A stretch of DNA of 64,000 nucleotides from Enoplosus armatus (lineage: Eukaryota > Chordata > Actinopteri > Centrarchiformes > Enoplosidae). Positions 1-12,327 of this stretch are shown piece after piece (within the stretch, counting starts at the first letter, position 1; each line of letters begins with the position of its first letter). A model generated the notes under the pieces. That model did no database searches. It saw only the letters and a list, made by a program, of their open reading frames with translations, and was not told the DNA's origin. The position numbers were made by a program, and so were the translations under genes. Where the stretch lies: assembly GCF_043641665.1 (NCBI RefSeq), contig NC_092181.1, positions 5,220,921 to 5,284,920 on the forward strand, given 5' to 3'.

Positions 1-13
1 ACCAGATCAATGT

Positions 14-38
14 AGAGAGAGAGAGAGAGAGAGAGAGG
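14..38. repeat. (AG)n microsatellite
   Basis: An uninterrupted GA/AG run of about 25 bases at the window edge. Confidence 0.95.
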
Positions 39-715
39 CTCAGATGCAGCAAAGAACATTAAAAGATAAGGCTTGAAATATTCTACAGTTTCCTAATTGT
101 CAGCAAATCCCATGGAAAGACAAAACGCAATGAAGTAATCCTATCCTAATCCTAAGTATTGCACGTGTAACTTAAGTCTGATGTAGCTTATTCCTCTGCG
201 CTATACAGCAGTGCTTCCCAACCTGGGCATTTTCCGAATCACTCCGTTCATGCCCCCCTACAACAATATATTTTGTGGGTCATCAGGACACGAGGTAGCC
301 AGTCTGTCATCACCACCCTTCAGCATTCAGCGGTACATGAACGTGTGAGGTAATTATTGAGTATTGAGAGACAGGCAGACGCGTTGTTGCTTAGGTCTTT
401 TCATGGGATTTGTTAACAATAAGGGAAATATAGATTAACCTACTGACAGCCTAAACCCAGTGGCTTTACTTTGTATGCCCTTTCAGAACACAATAGGAAA
501 GAAAATGTGGAACGGTATGTATGAAAAAAAAAAAAGAAAGAAATTAAACGTCGCAGAAAAAACTGACAGCAACATGAGAGAGAAATATGCTTCAGAATAG
601 AGAAGACAGAGAAGTGAGTTGGAAGAAAATGCATAGAGACAGGAGAAAATAAGACATCGAGAGAAGGAAGACAGAGATTAGGAACGCTGAGTGGCGAGTA
701 GCTCCCAGTGCCCCT

Positions 716-732
716 GAGAGAGAGAGAGAGAC

Positions 733-763
<31 letters not shown>

Positions 764-770
764 CAGAGGG
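716..770. repeat. (AG)n microsatellite with CAG interruptions
   Basis: AGAG units are broken by GACAGAG at regular spacing. Confidence 0.95.
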
Positions 771-1060
771 GAGATGACAAGACAACTAGACAGCAGCATC
801 AAAGCAGGTCAGAGGAAACCAGGCTTGGAAACAATATCAAAGCTCTCAACAAGGCGCACCAGAGGAGAAGAAAAGAGCTGGAGTGGCAACAAAGATGCAA
901 ACATATGTGTGTGTGTGCGTGTATGTGTGTGTGTGTGTGCGTGTGTGTGTGTACTCAAGCATGCATATACAAGTCTGTGCATGTCTAATAATTGTGTCTC
1001 TTTGAGTCTTTCAGCGACCGCAGTTTGGTGTATGTGTACATTGTGTTTGCATTTGTGCCT

Positions 1061-1067
1061 GTGCGTG

Positions 1068-1139
<72 letters not shown>

Positions 1140-1164
1140 CGTGTGCGTGTGCGTGTGCGTGTGT
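1061..1164. repeat. (GT)n microsatellite, 104 bp, with GC interruptions
   Basis: GT dinucleotides are interrupted by regularly spaced GC units (GTGCGT). A second (GT)n block lies at 905-952. Alternating purine-pyrimidine DNA of this length can adopt Z-form. The apparent ORFs over it are pure Cys-Val or Thr-His repeats. Confidence 0.97.
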
Positions 1165-2093
1165 CTGACAGAGCAAACACATCACTGCTCTCCTCTCTCT
1201 TCAATGTGCAGACGAGCCCTTGGCAGCCCAACTTGTCCGAGCATCAGAAAGCGAGGCTACCAACACAGATGGTCAAAAGCGGAGATGCTGGAAAAAACAA
1301 AACGGTTTGCGGCGCACAAGTGGCAGTCCGCCAAAAATGCCAACAAAGCCGAGACTGAGAGGTCCCACCGACAATATGTTTAGTTAGATATGAGGATGTT
1401 AAATGGTTTGGCGGAGAGATTTCCCCACAACGACCAGGGAATGTTTTTCTTACTTCATATTCGCTCGGCTGCGCAGTATTGATCGAGACATGCGGCTGAG
1501 ACTGCGAGCAGGATTTGAACCCACAAAGTGATGAGTGGTGCGCACTTGAGCTGCATTAAAACAGGAGCACAAAGACATTTTGGCATTTGCGGGCCTTGAC
1601 GAGGCAAAAGAATAGGGCATTTAAAGGCGTTGCTCAGCCGTGGTTGTATTGTGGCAGATCGTTGAAAACATTGGAGCTACAGCAGTATGACCTGCACTGC
1701 CATTGTGTTGCGGTAGAGGTCATAACAAAGAGCAAAGGTGAATTTTATATACAAGACATTGGGAAAAACGGATTCTGTGTCTCTTTCTCTCTGTGTACTC
1801 GTTTTGTACTTTTTTTGAACACTGAACTAAACAGCGGAATTAAAAGAAAAAAAAAAGTTACCTGAACTCACAATCACATTTTCCCATTACACAAGGGTAA
1901 GGCTTAACTGGCAAATAACCAGGTGGTTGGTGAATGTAAGGATTGGCACTGTAATCCCTTCTCTCTGTTTTAATCTCTCAGACGGTTTCCTCCCCACACC
2001 TCAACATGGATGAAATTGCTTCATCTCCCCTGTAAATAGTTCAACTGACTTCAGGATCAGGACCTTTGAGAGCCAGTGGTTGCAATGAGCAAA

Positions 2094-2127
2094 ACACCCC
2101 CCCCCTCTCTCTCTCTCTCTCTCTCTG
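2094..2127. repeat. C-run followed by (CT)n
   Basis: About 11 C residues run directly into a (CT)n tract. Confidence 0.95.
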
Positions 2128-5100
2128 TCCTCTACCTCTCTCCCCTCATCCGTGCTTCTCTTGCACACAACCTTTTGCATCAACTCTCTGCAACCCAAAA
2201 GGGAAAGCTTTGCTTTTTCTTATGTGCTCATGATTGCGCCACTGGAATCATCTCAAAATATTTCAGTGTTATAATCAATTCATATACATTGATATATACT
2301 GTATGTGTAGATACAAAACTAATTATAAATTGATTGATTACATTTTCATTTAAATATGCATCGAAAACCAGTAAGTAAAATGAATAAAAATGAAGTCAAT
2401 TTGCCAAGTGAACGTCTGCCCTCCCACAAACAGTGACTGTCCAATCACAGTCACTGTGACTCGGCATGGCAAGCCAGTCAACAACAGCAAAAGTGTAAGA
2501 ATGGGTTAAACATTGAGTTTACCTGCTCAAACGTCAGCTGCAATCGTTAGCATGTCTGGATAACTAGCTTACTAGGTTACATAACAAAATGCTCATGACT
2601 ATATATTAGAATTATGGTATTTCCCCACCATGTGGAGGTTTGTTCTGGATGCCATTGGGTTTAGGCTCTTTAGTGAAGTTTTCACTCCACCAACCGCAGC
2701 CAAAACTCGAAATGTAGCTAAATTTGCAAACACATTGGTTAGTCTGATCCTAATATCCCTTTCTCTTGTTGCATTAAAAGTGAAAACATATTGTTTGAAA
2801 GCATGTAAGTAAAATACATTTTTCTCATCACATAGTATTTGTTCTTATAACTACAACTTTACACTGCAACACAAGAAAAAGGGCACTGTGAGTTTAAATC
2901 TTATTCCATGTCACAATTTGTCTCCTTCACAGTCTGCATGTCATGATCACTTTAATTTAAAGATATGTACACGATGTGCCATTGAATGATGAAGACCATC
3001 GGCCAGCTGTTATGTGTTGGCTGAAGTCGGGCCAATCGGAGTGTACCTCTAAACTGTGTCAGTTTTTAATTCAAAAAGTCGTGCCTTTTAATTAAAAGGA
3101 ATTACACGAGGCAAAGCTGCAAATGAAACTTTATTAAAGGAATGAACAAAAGTAGAATTTAAATTCCTTTTTTAACCTCTACAAAATGTAAGGATCTTTC
3201 TTAATGTTAAATGATCAATTGATGACAAAATCTGTCATTATTTAACCCTGGACGAGCCTAATATTCCGGTGGCACATTCCTGATTCACCCTGTGTGATTA
3301 AACCACATATCTGAAAACTCACCACATCCTAGCTGTCCATGTCCTTGCTGACATCATCTGTGTGTGAGTTTCCATTGTACTGTTGTGTTTGATTGCATGT
3401 CGTTCCACAAATGCTGAGTACAGACAGCACCTGGATGAAAGGTCATTAAGGCCTCATTTCTCCCATTAGTAGGATGAGAGAAGTCTCTATAGTGGAGTGT
3501 GTGTGCGAGGTTAGAAGGAAAGACAGAGAGACATATACTGGAGATGACAAAAGAGCAACAGTGAGTTAGAAGAGAGATATGAGACTGAGGGGCGGCATAT
3601 TGGGGTGGAGTGTTTGTGGGGGGGGGGGCTGAAGTAGACTAGGTAAGTGAGGGAGAGAGAACAAATTGAATGGGAAGAAGAAAAAGGGGAAGAGATACTG
3701 GAAGAGACAGATAGGATAGTGGTAAAGACGAGGCACTTACGGATGAGGGTGAAAGAGAGAGAGGGACAGACAGTGAGAGGGGGAGAGTAAATTGACTGCC
3801 GCATGTCACATGGAAACAGTCCCTAATTGGCCAATCAGCCGACCCCAGATTGAGCCTGCCGGTTTTCTCTGACAGTGCAAGAGCACCTGTACCTCGCTGA
3901 CAGGCACACGCACACACATCTTCAAACATAACACCTGCCACCATTACCACCTCTTCATCTTCTCCCTCCATATCTGACATATACTTTTAAGAAAGATCTC
4001 TGACAGCGGGGAGCTGACAAAGAGGGAGAAGGAGGGAGGAATTGAGAATTTCTTTCTTTTTTCCAAGACTAGGTGGGAGTAAGTCATCAGCGTCACTCTC
4101 CAGCTGCTCCCACCAACATGGTAACCTTTGCATTCAGTTCTTAAATAGTTTTTTTTTTGTTGTTGCAGCAGACCAAGTAAACACAACAAAGCATTTTAGG
4201 CTATTTTGGATGATTATTTTGGTTTTCCAGCCCCAATTCTGTTATTATCTACCCTATTTCCATCAGCAGCAGGCAGCTGTTTTCAGTGAGCTGTGATAAG
4301 CTGACTGTACACTACCTGCCCGGCAACAAAGACCGACAAAGTTAGCATAATGGTATCAAGAGAACGATATTTTTCTCAGGAGATGAGAAGAGAGAGAATA
4401 TTGATTAATTTAGAGTCCAGAGAGCAGGTCATTTCTCACTACCTCCAAACTAACTTTGTATATTCTGTCTTGGTGTTACTGCTGCTACTAGCTGCCGTTT
4501 CTCACTGGAATTAAATGTGTCATGTTAGCCAGCTAGAGCCGACAGGTCACAGCAAAGAAATGGACAAACTGGAAATGCAATGTGTTTTTAAAACCCATGG
4601 CGGAGTCTGCCTTTCCCACATGGCATTCAAAATACGTGCTCACGTCCGAGGGATTCACAGGAAGCAATTCATGCATGCACGAGACATAATGTTGACTAAA
4701 GAAAACAAGGTGACGCTATTCATCTCAGCCCACGGTTTGTCTGACTTTGCGGTAAACAGAATCACAGGTTTCTTTTCTTCTGTTGCATTTCTAATAAAGT
4801 AGCCCCTCAAGCCTTTTTTGCTGCCCCCAGTGGGTAACACTTGTGCAATTTCAAACGCAACGCTGGGACCTATATCATTAAAACACACTTATCATTACCT
4901 CCAGTAACCGCAGGCATTGCCAAATTAAGCAAAGGCTGAAAGCTCAAGAAGCAATAACTTTAAACTAAACTTCAAACCACTCTCTTTGATTTTGTTGTAG
5001 CTCCCAATAGCACCCTCCAATCCACAACATCTTTTCTAGCTCACTGCCGAAGCCTCGAAACTCAACAGTGTCATTATTCCATACACAGTTTCACTATTCA

Positions 5101-5365
5101 TGTTTGGAACGGGACATTTTTCTACAGGTTTAAATAATGCAACAGCCACGAGCTAGCATGTTTGACATGTGCCGTGACTGGCAAAAACATCACAGACACG
5201 TCGGCTGTTATCTTTGTGCAAACTCAAAAACATGTCCAAAATAGCTTTACTTGTTTGCTTGAGGAATACATGACACCATGCTGGAGCTGTAGTAGAACAT
5301 GAAGGATCCTCAACTAGACAAGAGAGACGCATTGTAGTGCGGTTGTTTGATTCTTTGCTATTGGG

Positions 5366-5366
<1 letters not shown>

Positions 5367-5399
<33 letters not shown>
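5367..5399. repeat. (CA)n microsatellite
   Basis: About 33 bases of perfect AC repeat. Confidence 0.97.
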
Positions 5400-5405
<6 letters not shown>

Positions 5406-6143
5406 TAAACACAGGGTTGATTTCTTGGTGAGAATGAGGCAGTACAAGCAGACCCAGGGTTGCTGTGATCTCTGGATAAATGGCCTCTGGTATCACTTTA
5501 CTCTTCTGAATGTACAAACACACACACATGAACACACACAACCGATCTCCATGCTGCTACAAAGGTTGACGAATAATTCTAAAATATGAGGCATAAGCAC
5601 AGATGCACGCTGCCCCCCCCACCCCCAACTTCACACATACGCAGGCACACACATACACCAAAGGGAGATGAATTACTGAGTGGATGGGATCTGACGTAAC
5701 CCGTAGTGGAAGTAGGTCACATGGGGCGAGACAGGTCATCAGGGAAATAACACTGCAGTTGCACTACCTTTCTCTCTGTCTGTATCCCCCTCCCAGTATC
5801 ATTGTCTTTTTCCCTCTCTATTGCCCTGTTTCTCTTATAACACTTCAGTTTCAATTATTTTATCAGCAGGACTCCTAAACAGCAATAATGTTGCTATTCA
5901 GCAGTATTGAATATTTAAGATTCCAAGGTTGCATTTTTTTTTTTTTGAATTGATTATTTCATGTCAGCTGGTGAACACTGAAACTGAACTTGGTAAGGAT
6001 CCTGTCTTCCCTTTATGTCTCATCATCACCAACAACATATTTAGTCAGTTCGTTCATATAGAGTGAGAAGCGAGACATCCTCATTCAAAATAACATTAAT
6101 ATTTATTATAACTACTAAAAACCCAGTCCTACAATATAGCATG

Positions 6144-6463
6144 GAGTTTGACATTTTGGTAAATACGTGTATTCACTGAGACACCCTGGGGCCAAAATAA
6201 CACAAATTGTTGTTTTTACAATTCGGACCATGCCAGATTAAACAAACGAGACACAACATGTTTAATAAGTCTTCAGAGGTCCCTCTTTTGTCAACCTCGG
6301 ACAGAGCCAAGCTGGCTGTTTCCACTTGCAAACACTCTTCATGCTAGTAAGCAAAGCTAATCGCCTTCATGGCTCTAGCTCTGAGCGTGGTATCAATTTC
6401 CTCATCTAATTCTCCACATGGAAGTGAATGAGCTGATTTTTCCAAAATGTCAGACTGTTTCTT
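6144..6463. mobile_element. Fold-back repeat, diverged and internally deleted (copy E)
   Basis: The left terminus, GTTTGACATTTTGGTAAATAC, is the inverse of the right terminus, TCCAAAATGTCAGACTG. The right half keeps recognisable family blocks: GGACAGAGCCAAGCTGGCTG, GCTCTAGCTCTGAGCGTGG and TATCAATTTCCTCATCTAA. Most of the left arm is lost, so the copy is about 320 bp. Confidence 0.6.
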
Positions 6464-7090
6464 TCATGTGTGTCAAATACCAGAGATTGCAGCTAAAATG
6501 TTGACCTTAGAAGAGAGGTAAGAAAGCAACAGGTAATGTTAATGTTCAGTTATTTGTAGAAGATATTGATTTGTCTTAAAATATGGATACTAAATCCCAG
6601 AAACATGTTTCACTTTTTCAGAAAGACACATGAAAGAACCTCTTTGCTCTTTCCTTCCCTCTCCGCCTCTGTTTTATGCATTTTCTCCCAGTTAAAACAC
6701 AGGAACAACCTGAACCTGCATCAAACTCCATCTTCACCCTCATTATTCTGTCTTTCTAGTACATTTTTACTTTTGCATATTTTACATTAGGCCCTGCATA
6801 AAGTCACGACCCACAAGGAAGCAGTCTCCTCCATTTCCACCTGACACACACACACACACACACACTGGTGTGACTGTCGATACGCATGCAGTAATTAAGC
6901 CATCTGGATATCAAACTAGCTAGCTTAGCCCCGGGGTAGAATGACAGCAGTGGCGGGGGTTTGTGTGTGTGCATGTGGCATTCGTGTGTGCGTGCGTGTG
7001 TCTATATGATGTGGCGTAAGGCCAAGCTACTGGCTGCAGCAGTGAGATTCTGTCTTTAGTCTCTATCACTCTGCACTAATCCAATTGTCC

Positions 7091-7113
7091 AAAGAGAGAG
7101 AGAGGGAGGGAGA

Positions 7114-7150
<37 letters not shown>

Positions 7151-7203
7151 AGAGGGAGAGAGGGAGGGAGAGAGAGAGAGAGAGAGAGGCAGAGAGAGGG
7201 AGA

Positions 7204-7239
<36 letters not shown>

Positions 7240-7253
7240 AAGAGAGAGAGAGG
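7091..7253. repeat. 163-bp near-pure homopurine (AG/GGGAG)n tract
   Basis: GA, GGGA and GAGAGG units with only isolated C interruptions. The complementary strand is homopyrimidine. Confidence 0.97.
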
Positions 7254-7475
7254 CAGTCTGTGAGGGGGAGCGTTCTACAACTGGCTGCTCTCCAATTCTA
7301 AATGGCAAGCCGGATGGGGATATCTATTAGGGGGTGAGAGTACAGAAAACACACCCAACACCCCCCCACCAAACACACACACAACAACACACCCACATGC
7401 TTCACACAGGCACATAAACAAGCACTCATTCACACACATTAGAGCCACAACGGTGAGTGCAGGAGTGCTGCACTG

Positions 7476-7483
<8 letters not shown>

Positions 7484-7522
<39 letters not shown>
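7484..7522. repeat. (CA)n microsatellite preceded by (CG)n
   Basis: A short CGCGCG run passes directly into about 39 bases of CA repeat. Confidence 0.97.
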
Positions 7523-7529
<7 letters not shown>

Positions 7530-7883
7530 AAAGCTCACAAGTCCCGGCTGCATAAAATGAAAGGGGACAAAAAAACCTGTAGATGCACAAACCAAGATGC
7601 AATTAGAATGACAAAATGACTCAGCCTTTGCACTCTCTCTCTCTCTCCAGCTCCTCAGCAGCCCTCGCTGATGGTGTGGCAGTATCTTGAGGTCTGAGTG
7701 TTGTTGTGAAAGCCCTGTTGTTGTCCCCTGTTGTCGGAAGACAGGTCCCACAGTGCCATCTGCTGGACAAATCCCTTTCTAATGGCATAACACACTCCTA
7801 ACATAGTCACATCACTCATAGTGGAGCGCCACATGATTCATTCGGCATTAAGTTGAATATCCTTTTATGCATATAATATATAC

Positions 7884-7905
7884 ATATATATATATATATA
7901 TATAT
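7884..7905. repeat. (TA)n microsatellite
   Basis: Perfect TA repeat within a longer AT-rich stretch from about 7867. Confidence 0.95.
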
Positions 7906-8263
7906 CTACGTACCTGTCAACATGTGGTGTGAATCACAAGGGGAATACACAGTTTTCACATGACAAGTGGGGAAAATGAGAAGTGAGACTAAGATAAGTG
8001 TGACTAATAACACGGCTAATTGTATTGCATTAATTGCTGTAACAGAGTCATCGTTAACATCACTCGTAGCACCGGTGCTTTTCCTGTCATGACGAGTCAA
8101 AATGTCGTCAATGTTGTCGGAGAATCTGATTCATTTGGGAACGATAAAGAAACAAGTTACTTTTACAATTTCACATCCACACATAGTACTACTTTTAGGA
8201 CTTTTTCTTTGAAACAGCACTCAGACCCTCGTGTTGGCAAATACAATTTTATAACACTTAATT

Positions 8264-8558
8264 CAGTGGTTCTTAATCCGGGGGAACACAAGATGATTAA
8301 AGGAATGAGACAGAAAAACTATATTATGTAAATTATGTTTATTTTTCCCTGGATTTTCTCTTTTTATTCTTTTTTTTCTTGCGCTCTCTTCAGTCCTCTA
8401 CAAATCATTAAAATGAAACAATCTGACAAGGAGAAAAAAAAAGTCACGTCAGCTCCTATGCACACAGCATACAGTCGGCCATGACCTGTGAAGAGAGGTC
8501 GTAAGCATGTACTGCTTTGCTGTGATGGGTCACAAGCCAAAAGGGTTGGGTGCCACTG
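8264..8558. mobile_element. Short non-autonomous hAT-like element with target-site duplication
   Basis: The left end reads CAGTGGTTCTTAATCC and the right end, reverse-complemented, reads CAGTGGCACCCAACC. These are matching terminal inverted repeats of the hAT/Charlie type (CAGTGGTTCYYAACC). The flanking 8-mers are ACTTAATT (8256-8263) and ACTTAACT (8559-8566), a 7/8 match and the 8-bp duplication length expected for hAT. At 295 bp it is far too short to encode a transposase, so it would have been moved by an enzyme encoded elsewhere. Confidence 0.8.
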
Positions 8559-10196
8559 ACTTAACTGAATAAATAAAGCTTAACTCATGACCTCAGCATT
8601 TCTAAAGTTCTGGCTTCAGCTTTGCACGCTACAAAATGACATAAGAAGCGTAAGATGGAAAGAATTTTGACAGGAAAACAAAGAAGTTAATTATATGAAG
8701 ACGCCTATCTTGAGTTTACTGTCAATATAGCAAGAGAGCCTTCTGTCTTGTGGTGGGCATTGCTTTTTTTTTTTTTGACAGAAAAACATTGATCTATCCA
8801 AACCATTATCTTCATCATTTTCAACCTGATATCTAAAACTAAGATCTTCGTCTTTTTCCCCTTTTCTTTCTCCAATACGGAGTTGAAAAGTTGCTGTTCG
8901 GGTCAAGCTAGCAGCTAGCCTGACAAAAAGAGTTCCATCTCTCGGGCTGCACTTGCATCAAGCTGTGTAGAAATAGAAAGATACCCAATTATTACAGAAG
9001 TCGACCGCCTGACTAGAAATTCTTTATATGAAAGTCCTTAAACAATAAGGTATGAGACATATAAGGCTTTCCATCATTTCAGTTTTATCACAGTGACTTG
9101 TGGTATACACAACACCTGAGTTCTGTTTATATTACATGCTTGCCAATATCCTGTCTCCCTGACTCTAGTGCTGTGTGTGTGCGCTGAGGGTCACCGTGGT
9201 GTGTTTGACTTCAGATGAGAGCCGCCTTCATGTCAGCAGACCCAACAACTCTGCATTACACAAACCCTCACCTTCTTCATTTCCTGTCATAATAACAGTC
9301 GACAAACACATTCTGGAAGCACAGGCGATGAGGGAGTTTGAGTTTGTTAAGATTGTCAGGGTTTGTCTGACACGAGCTAAGTAAATGAGCAAGGCTATAT
9401 AACTGGTGCGACTTAACACTTGTTGATGTGATCATAATAGGAAAACAATTAGCAAAACAATGATTAGGGAGAAATCTGACAGTGACAAGATGAGCTGAGA
9501 TGAAGTAGAAAAGAGCATTACGAATGCTAATGTCTGTGGGGACGTGGGGCTGTGATATGAGCTGAGAATGCTGCTGGGATTTGGATGTGTGTGTGGTTGT
9601 GTGTGTGTGTGTGAAGGAGAATATTTACGGGCGTGTGTGTGTGTGTCTCAAACAGACAGATGGACAGACAGAAATAGCCAGAAGATGAGAGCAAGATATG
9701 GAGGTATGCAGGAGGGGCGGAGAGAGAAGATGGAAGAGAGCAGGTCTGAGGATGAGAATGAGTGAAAGGCGAGTGAGACTGACAAACAGTTTAATGGCGG
9801 ATTTGCTAAGACAACAATCAGCCGAGAGTTCATATTTCAACATCATATCAGTGCCTCTGTTGTGTTTGTGCGAAATGAATTATCTGAGCGGGTAATAAAT
9901 GAGCACCACCGGATCTTTCACCCGGTGTGTGGGTGTGTTTTTTTTCTATTACACACACCATTACCCTATGCCAAAGAAATTCCTTGTTGCTAAAGATCAT
10001 TCATCATGTATTGCCAGTCTAATTTTTGAAATGACACAAACACACACTTGGTGCAATCCATCCCGCTCACGCTGCTGTGTGAAATGTTAATTGTCTCATG
10101 TTATCCAGGTGCATATTGCTAAAGCTTCACTTAGTTAAAGCTTGGTTATTAGATTTTCACATGTTTTATGGAATATGCTCATTATTTTCTTGTTGG
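8559..10196. other. Intergenic sequence downstream of pcdh18
   Basis: Unique sequence with a T-run at about 8765 and GT-rich stretches at 9590-9650. Nothing coding is recognised. Confidence 0.7.
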
Positions 10197-10452
10197 GGTT
10201 CAGATGAGAAGGCCGATGCCACGCTAGTATCTGTCCGCTAAATGTGAAGCTACGGCTAGCAGCCAGCTAGCTTAGTGTTAGCATACAGATTTGGTTACCT
10301 TTTAACGGAGCCGGGCTAGCTGTTTCCCCCTGTTACCATGTTATGCTAAGCTAAGGTTGTAGCTTAGCCTGCCATACAGATATGAAAGTGGAATCGATCT
10401 TGAAACCTAAATTTAAGCATATTCCCCAAAATGTCAAACTAGTCCTTCAAAG
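10197..10452. mobile_element. Fold-back repeat, internally deleted (copy D)
   Basis: A short left arm (GATGAGAAGGCCGATGCCAC to GCTTAGTGTTAGCAT) is joined almost directly to the right arm (GAGCCGGGCTAGCTGTTTCC, TTATGCTAAGCTAAG, ending AAAATGTCAAACTAGTCC). The central segment seen in the copies at 36.7 and 45.9 kb is missing. The result is a compact 256-bp inverted repeat. Confidence 0.65.
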
Positions 10453-11489
10453 CAGTTTAAACCCTCCATCATCTCATGACCAGTAGCTGGTAGATATCCA
10501 TCAGCAGAGTATTAGCTCACTACTGCGCTACTACAGTTAGATATGAAGCTAGTCTGGCATACAGGAGGCTAGGCTAATTTAGCACCTAGCATGCTTTAGT
10601 TTCCTTCACTCACACACAGCCAGTGCTTGTTGTTTATTGAAGCTTGGCCTCTTTAATGATGAAGACAAATGAGCTCATTATTAAGTGTTTGCATGTGCGC
10701 GTGAGAGTGAGTGAGTGTGTGTTTTTTCGTGTGTGTACCGTAAGTTCTCGTGTGTGTGTGTGTGTGTGTGTGGTCTTGTTTTAAGAGGTGTGTAGCGTGT
10801 ATGTGTGTGTATGCAAATTCTAACCTTTACCTTGTTAAGCCTCTGCCTCATGAGGTTAATTGCTCCATTTAGCCTTAGTTGTTGAATGTTCCCTCTTAAA
10901 ACGCAACTCAGTGTGCTATTTTCTCTTGACGGTGTGTAACATGTGTGTGTGTTCTTGCTCATGAGTGTATCATCCCCAAGTTAAGCCCTCATGATCACCA
11001 GCAGATTGAGTGAGGGGAGTGGAGGGGAGGGGGCTCACTTCCCCACTTTCTATGTTAATTGTATTATGGAGTCCATATGGCTGCGGTGTACGATATCATG
11101 CTTTTGATTTCTCATCATATGCAGCTATTATCAGACGCTGTTCATTTACCGTATTTACCGTAAGCGCGATGCTTTCATGGATGAGAGAGACGGCGAGACA
11201 GAGAATCCGAACTCTGAAACTAAATGAACAGCTAAATGCATTTTAATCTAAAGAGATCATTTGGGGATAAATTCATAGCTAACGGGGTGTTTATTAGTAG
11301 AATCATGCGTGTGAATTATGGCGTAATGAGGCTCGGGGAGGGTTTGCCTAGAAAGCACATGGCTGTGCATACAGAGGGTGCTACAGTTCTGGTGCTGGAC
11401 ATTAGGGGGTGCTAAGAGACAGGGGGGCAAATGGATGCACTCAGTGGGGAGAAATGAATAAAGGAAAAAATAATACTGTTCAGACAGAG
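10453..11489. other. Intergenic sequence just downstream of the pcdh18 polyadenylation signal
   Basis: It contains a (GT)n tract at 10749-10771 and unique sequence. A weak GCTAG-rich stretch (10490-10600) may be a decayed repeat arm. No exon is seen. Confidence 0.65.
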
Positions 11490-12327
11490 CCCTGTTGAAT
11501 CCTTCCACTTTATTTATCATCCAATGGTCACAATGTCACCATATACACAACCAACTTCCAACATGGAACTGCATTGGAATGTGATTATTTTTAATACGCA
11601 CACACACATTCAATAACAAAATTAAATACAGTTGTTTTTTATAAAATAAACAGGGCTGAGGAAAAGAGACACATTGAGTGATATTAAGACATGCAGTGAC
11701 AAATATAAAAAATAGACATTTCTTTTCTTTTTCTGTACAAACAAACATGGACACATATAAATATATAGAAGTAAAAAAGAGTGTATTTTTAAAATACAAA
11801 GGTCAAATTGTACAGTTACATTCCATAATAACAAAACAGAAGACATAGCACAATATTCAAGTGAGTTTGCCTTTTCCCACAGACACTGTACAATATTGTA
11901 CACTGTAAAAGCAGAATTTAGATCACACAACTCTTGGTTGCCCCCTGTGGAGTCTGTTCATGCTGCTGTAAACATGTAACATACAAATGACGAAAGGGTA
12001 CAGTTTGGTGGATTTCCGTTTGAAATCACTCATTCAAGCAACTTTCGGAGAGCCTGTAATAACAAGCGAGCAATCTGTTCTTGGAGCGCTCGCTTTGATG
12101 CCTTTAAGTCACCTCAATCACAACTTCAGTGCTGTGTTTTACTTTCCTCTGTGAGTCTCGCAGCACTGAGCGGAAAGGAGGATATTTGGTAAAATAAACA
12201 AGACAAGCATTACAGTGAACAAGAAACAGTCATCATGAAGTTTATATATGTTGGCACAGAGAACAAGCGTTTGCCAGAATGCGGTGAAATGTGAAACCAT
12301 GCTATGCCTTCTCTCTTTTCCCCCCAT
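11490..12327 (-). other. pcdh18: Probable 3' UTR of pcdh18
   Basis: AT-rich unique sequence follows the stop codon directly and runs about 0.8 kb to a canonical polyadenylation signal. It has no coding potential. It contains a perfect 16-bp palindrome at 11887-11902 and several ATTTA-type pentamers on the transcribed strand. The exact end is estimated from the polyadenylation signal and has not been observed. An ATTAAA at 11595-11590 (minus strand) could give a slightly shorter form. Confidence 0.6.
11509..11514 (-). terminator. Polyadenylation signal AATAAA for pcdh18
   Basis: The plus strand reads TTTATT here, which is AATAAA on the transcribed strand, about 815 bases past the stop codon. 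It is the first canonical hexamer in that direction. Cleavage would be expected roughly 10-30 bases further on, around 11480-11500. Confidence 0.6.

Larger units (their letters stand above)
1..6143. other. Intergenic sequence downstream of pcdh18, distal part
   Basis: No supportable exon. It contains the simple repeats listed at 14, 716, 905, 1061, 2094 and 5367, a G-run at about 3617, and purine-rich sequence at 3480-3790. A hAT-like terminus may lie at 209. The remainder is unique AT-rich DNA. Confidence 0.7.
6464..8263. other. Intergenic sequence downstream of pcdh18
   Basis: It holds the 163-bp homopurine tract, (CA)n at 6844-6866 and 7484-7522, and a (TA)n tract. No exon is seen. Confidence 0.7.

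Noticed and set aside
708..1358. 216-codon ORF
   Set aside because: Most of it is (AG)n and (GT)n microsatellite read as Arg-Glu and Cys-Val repeats.
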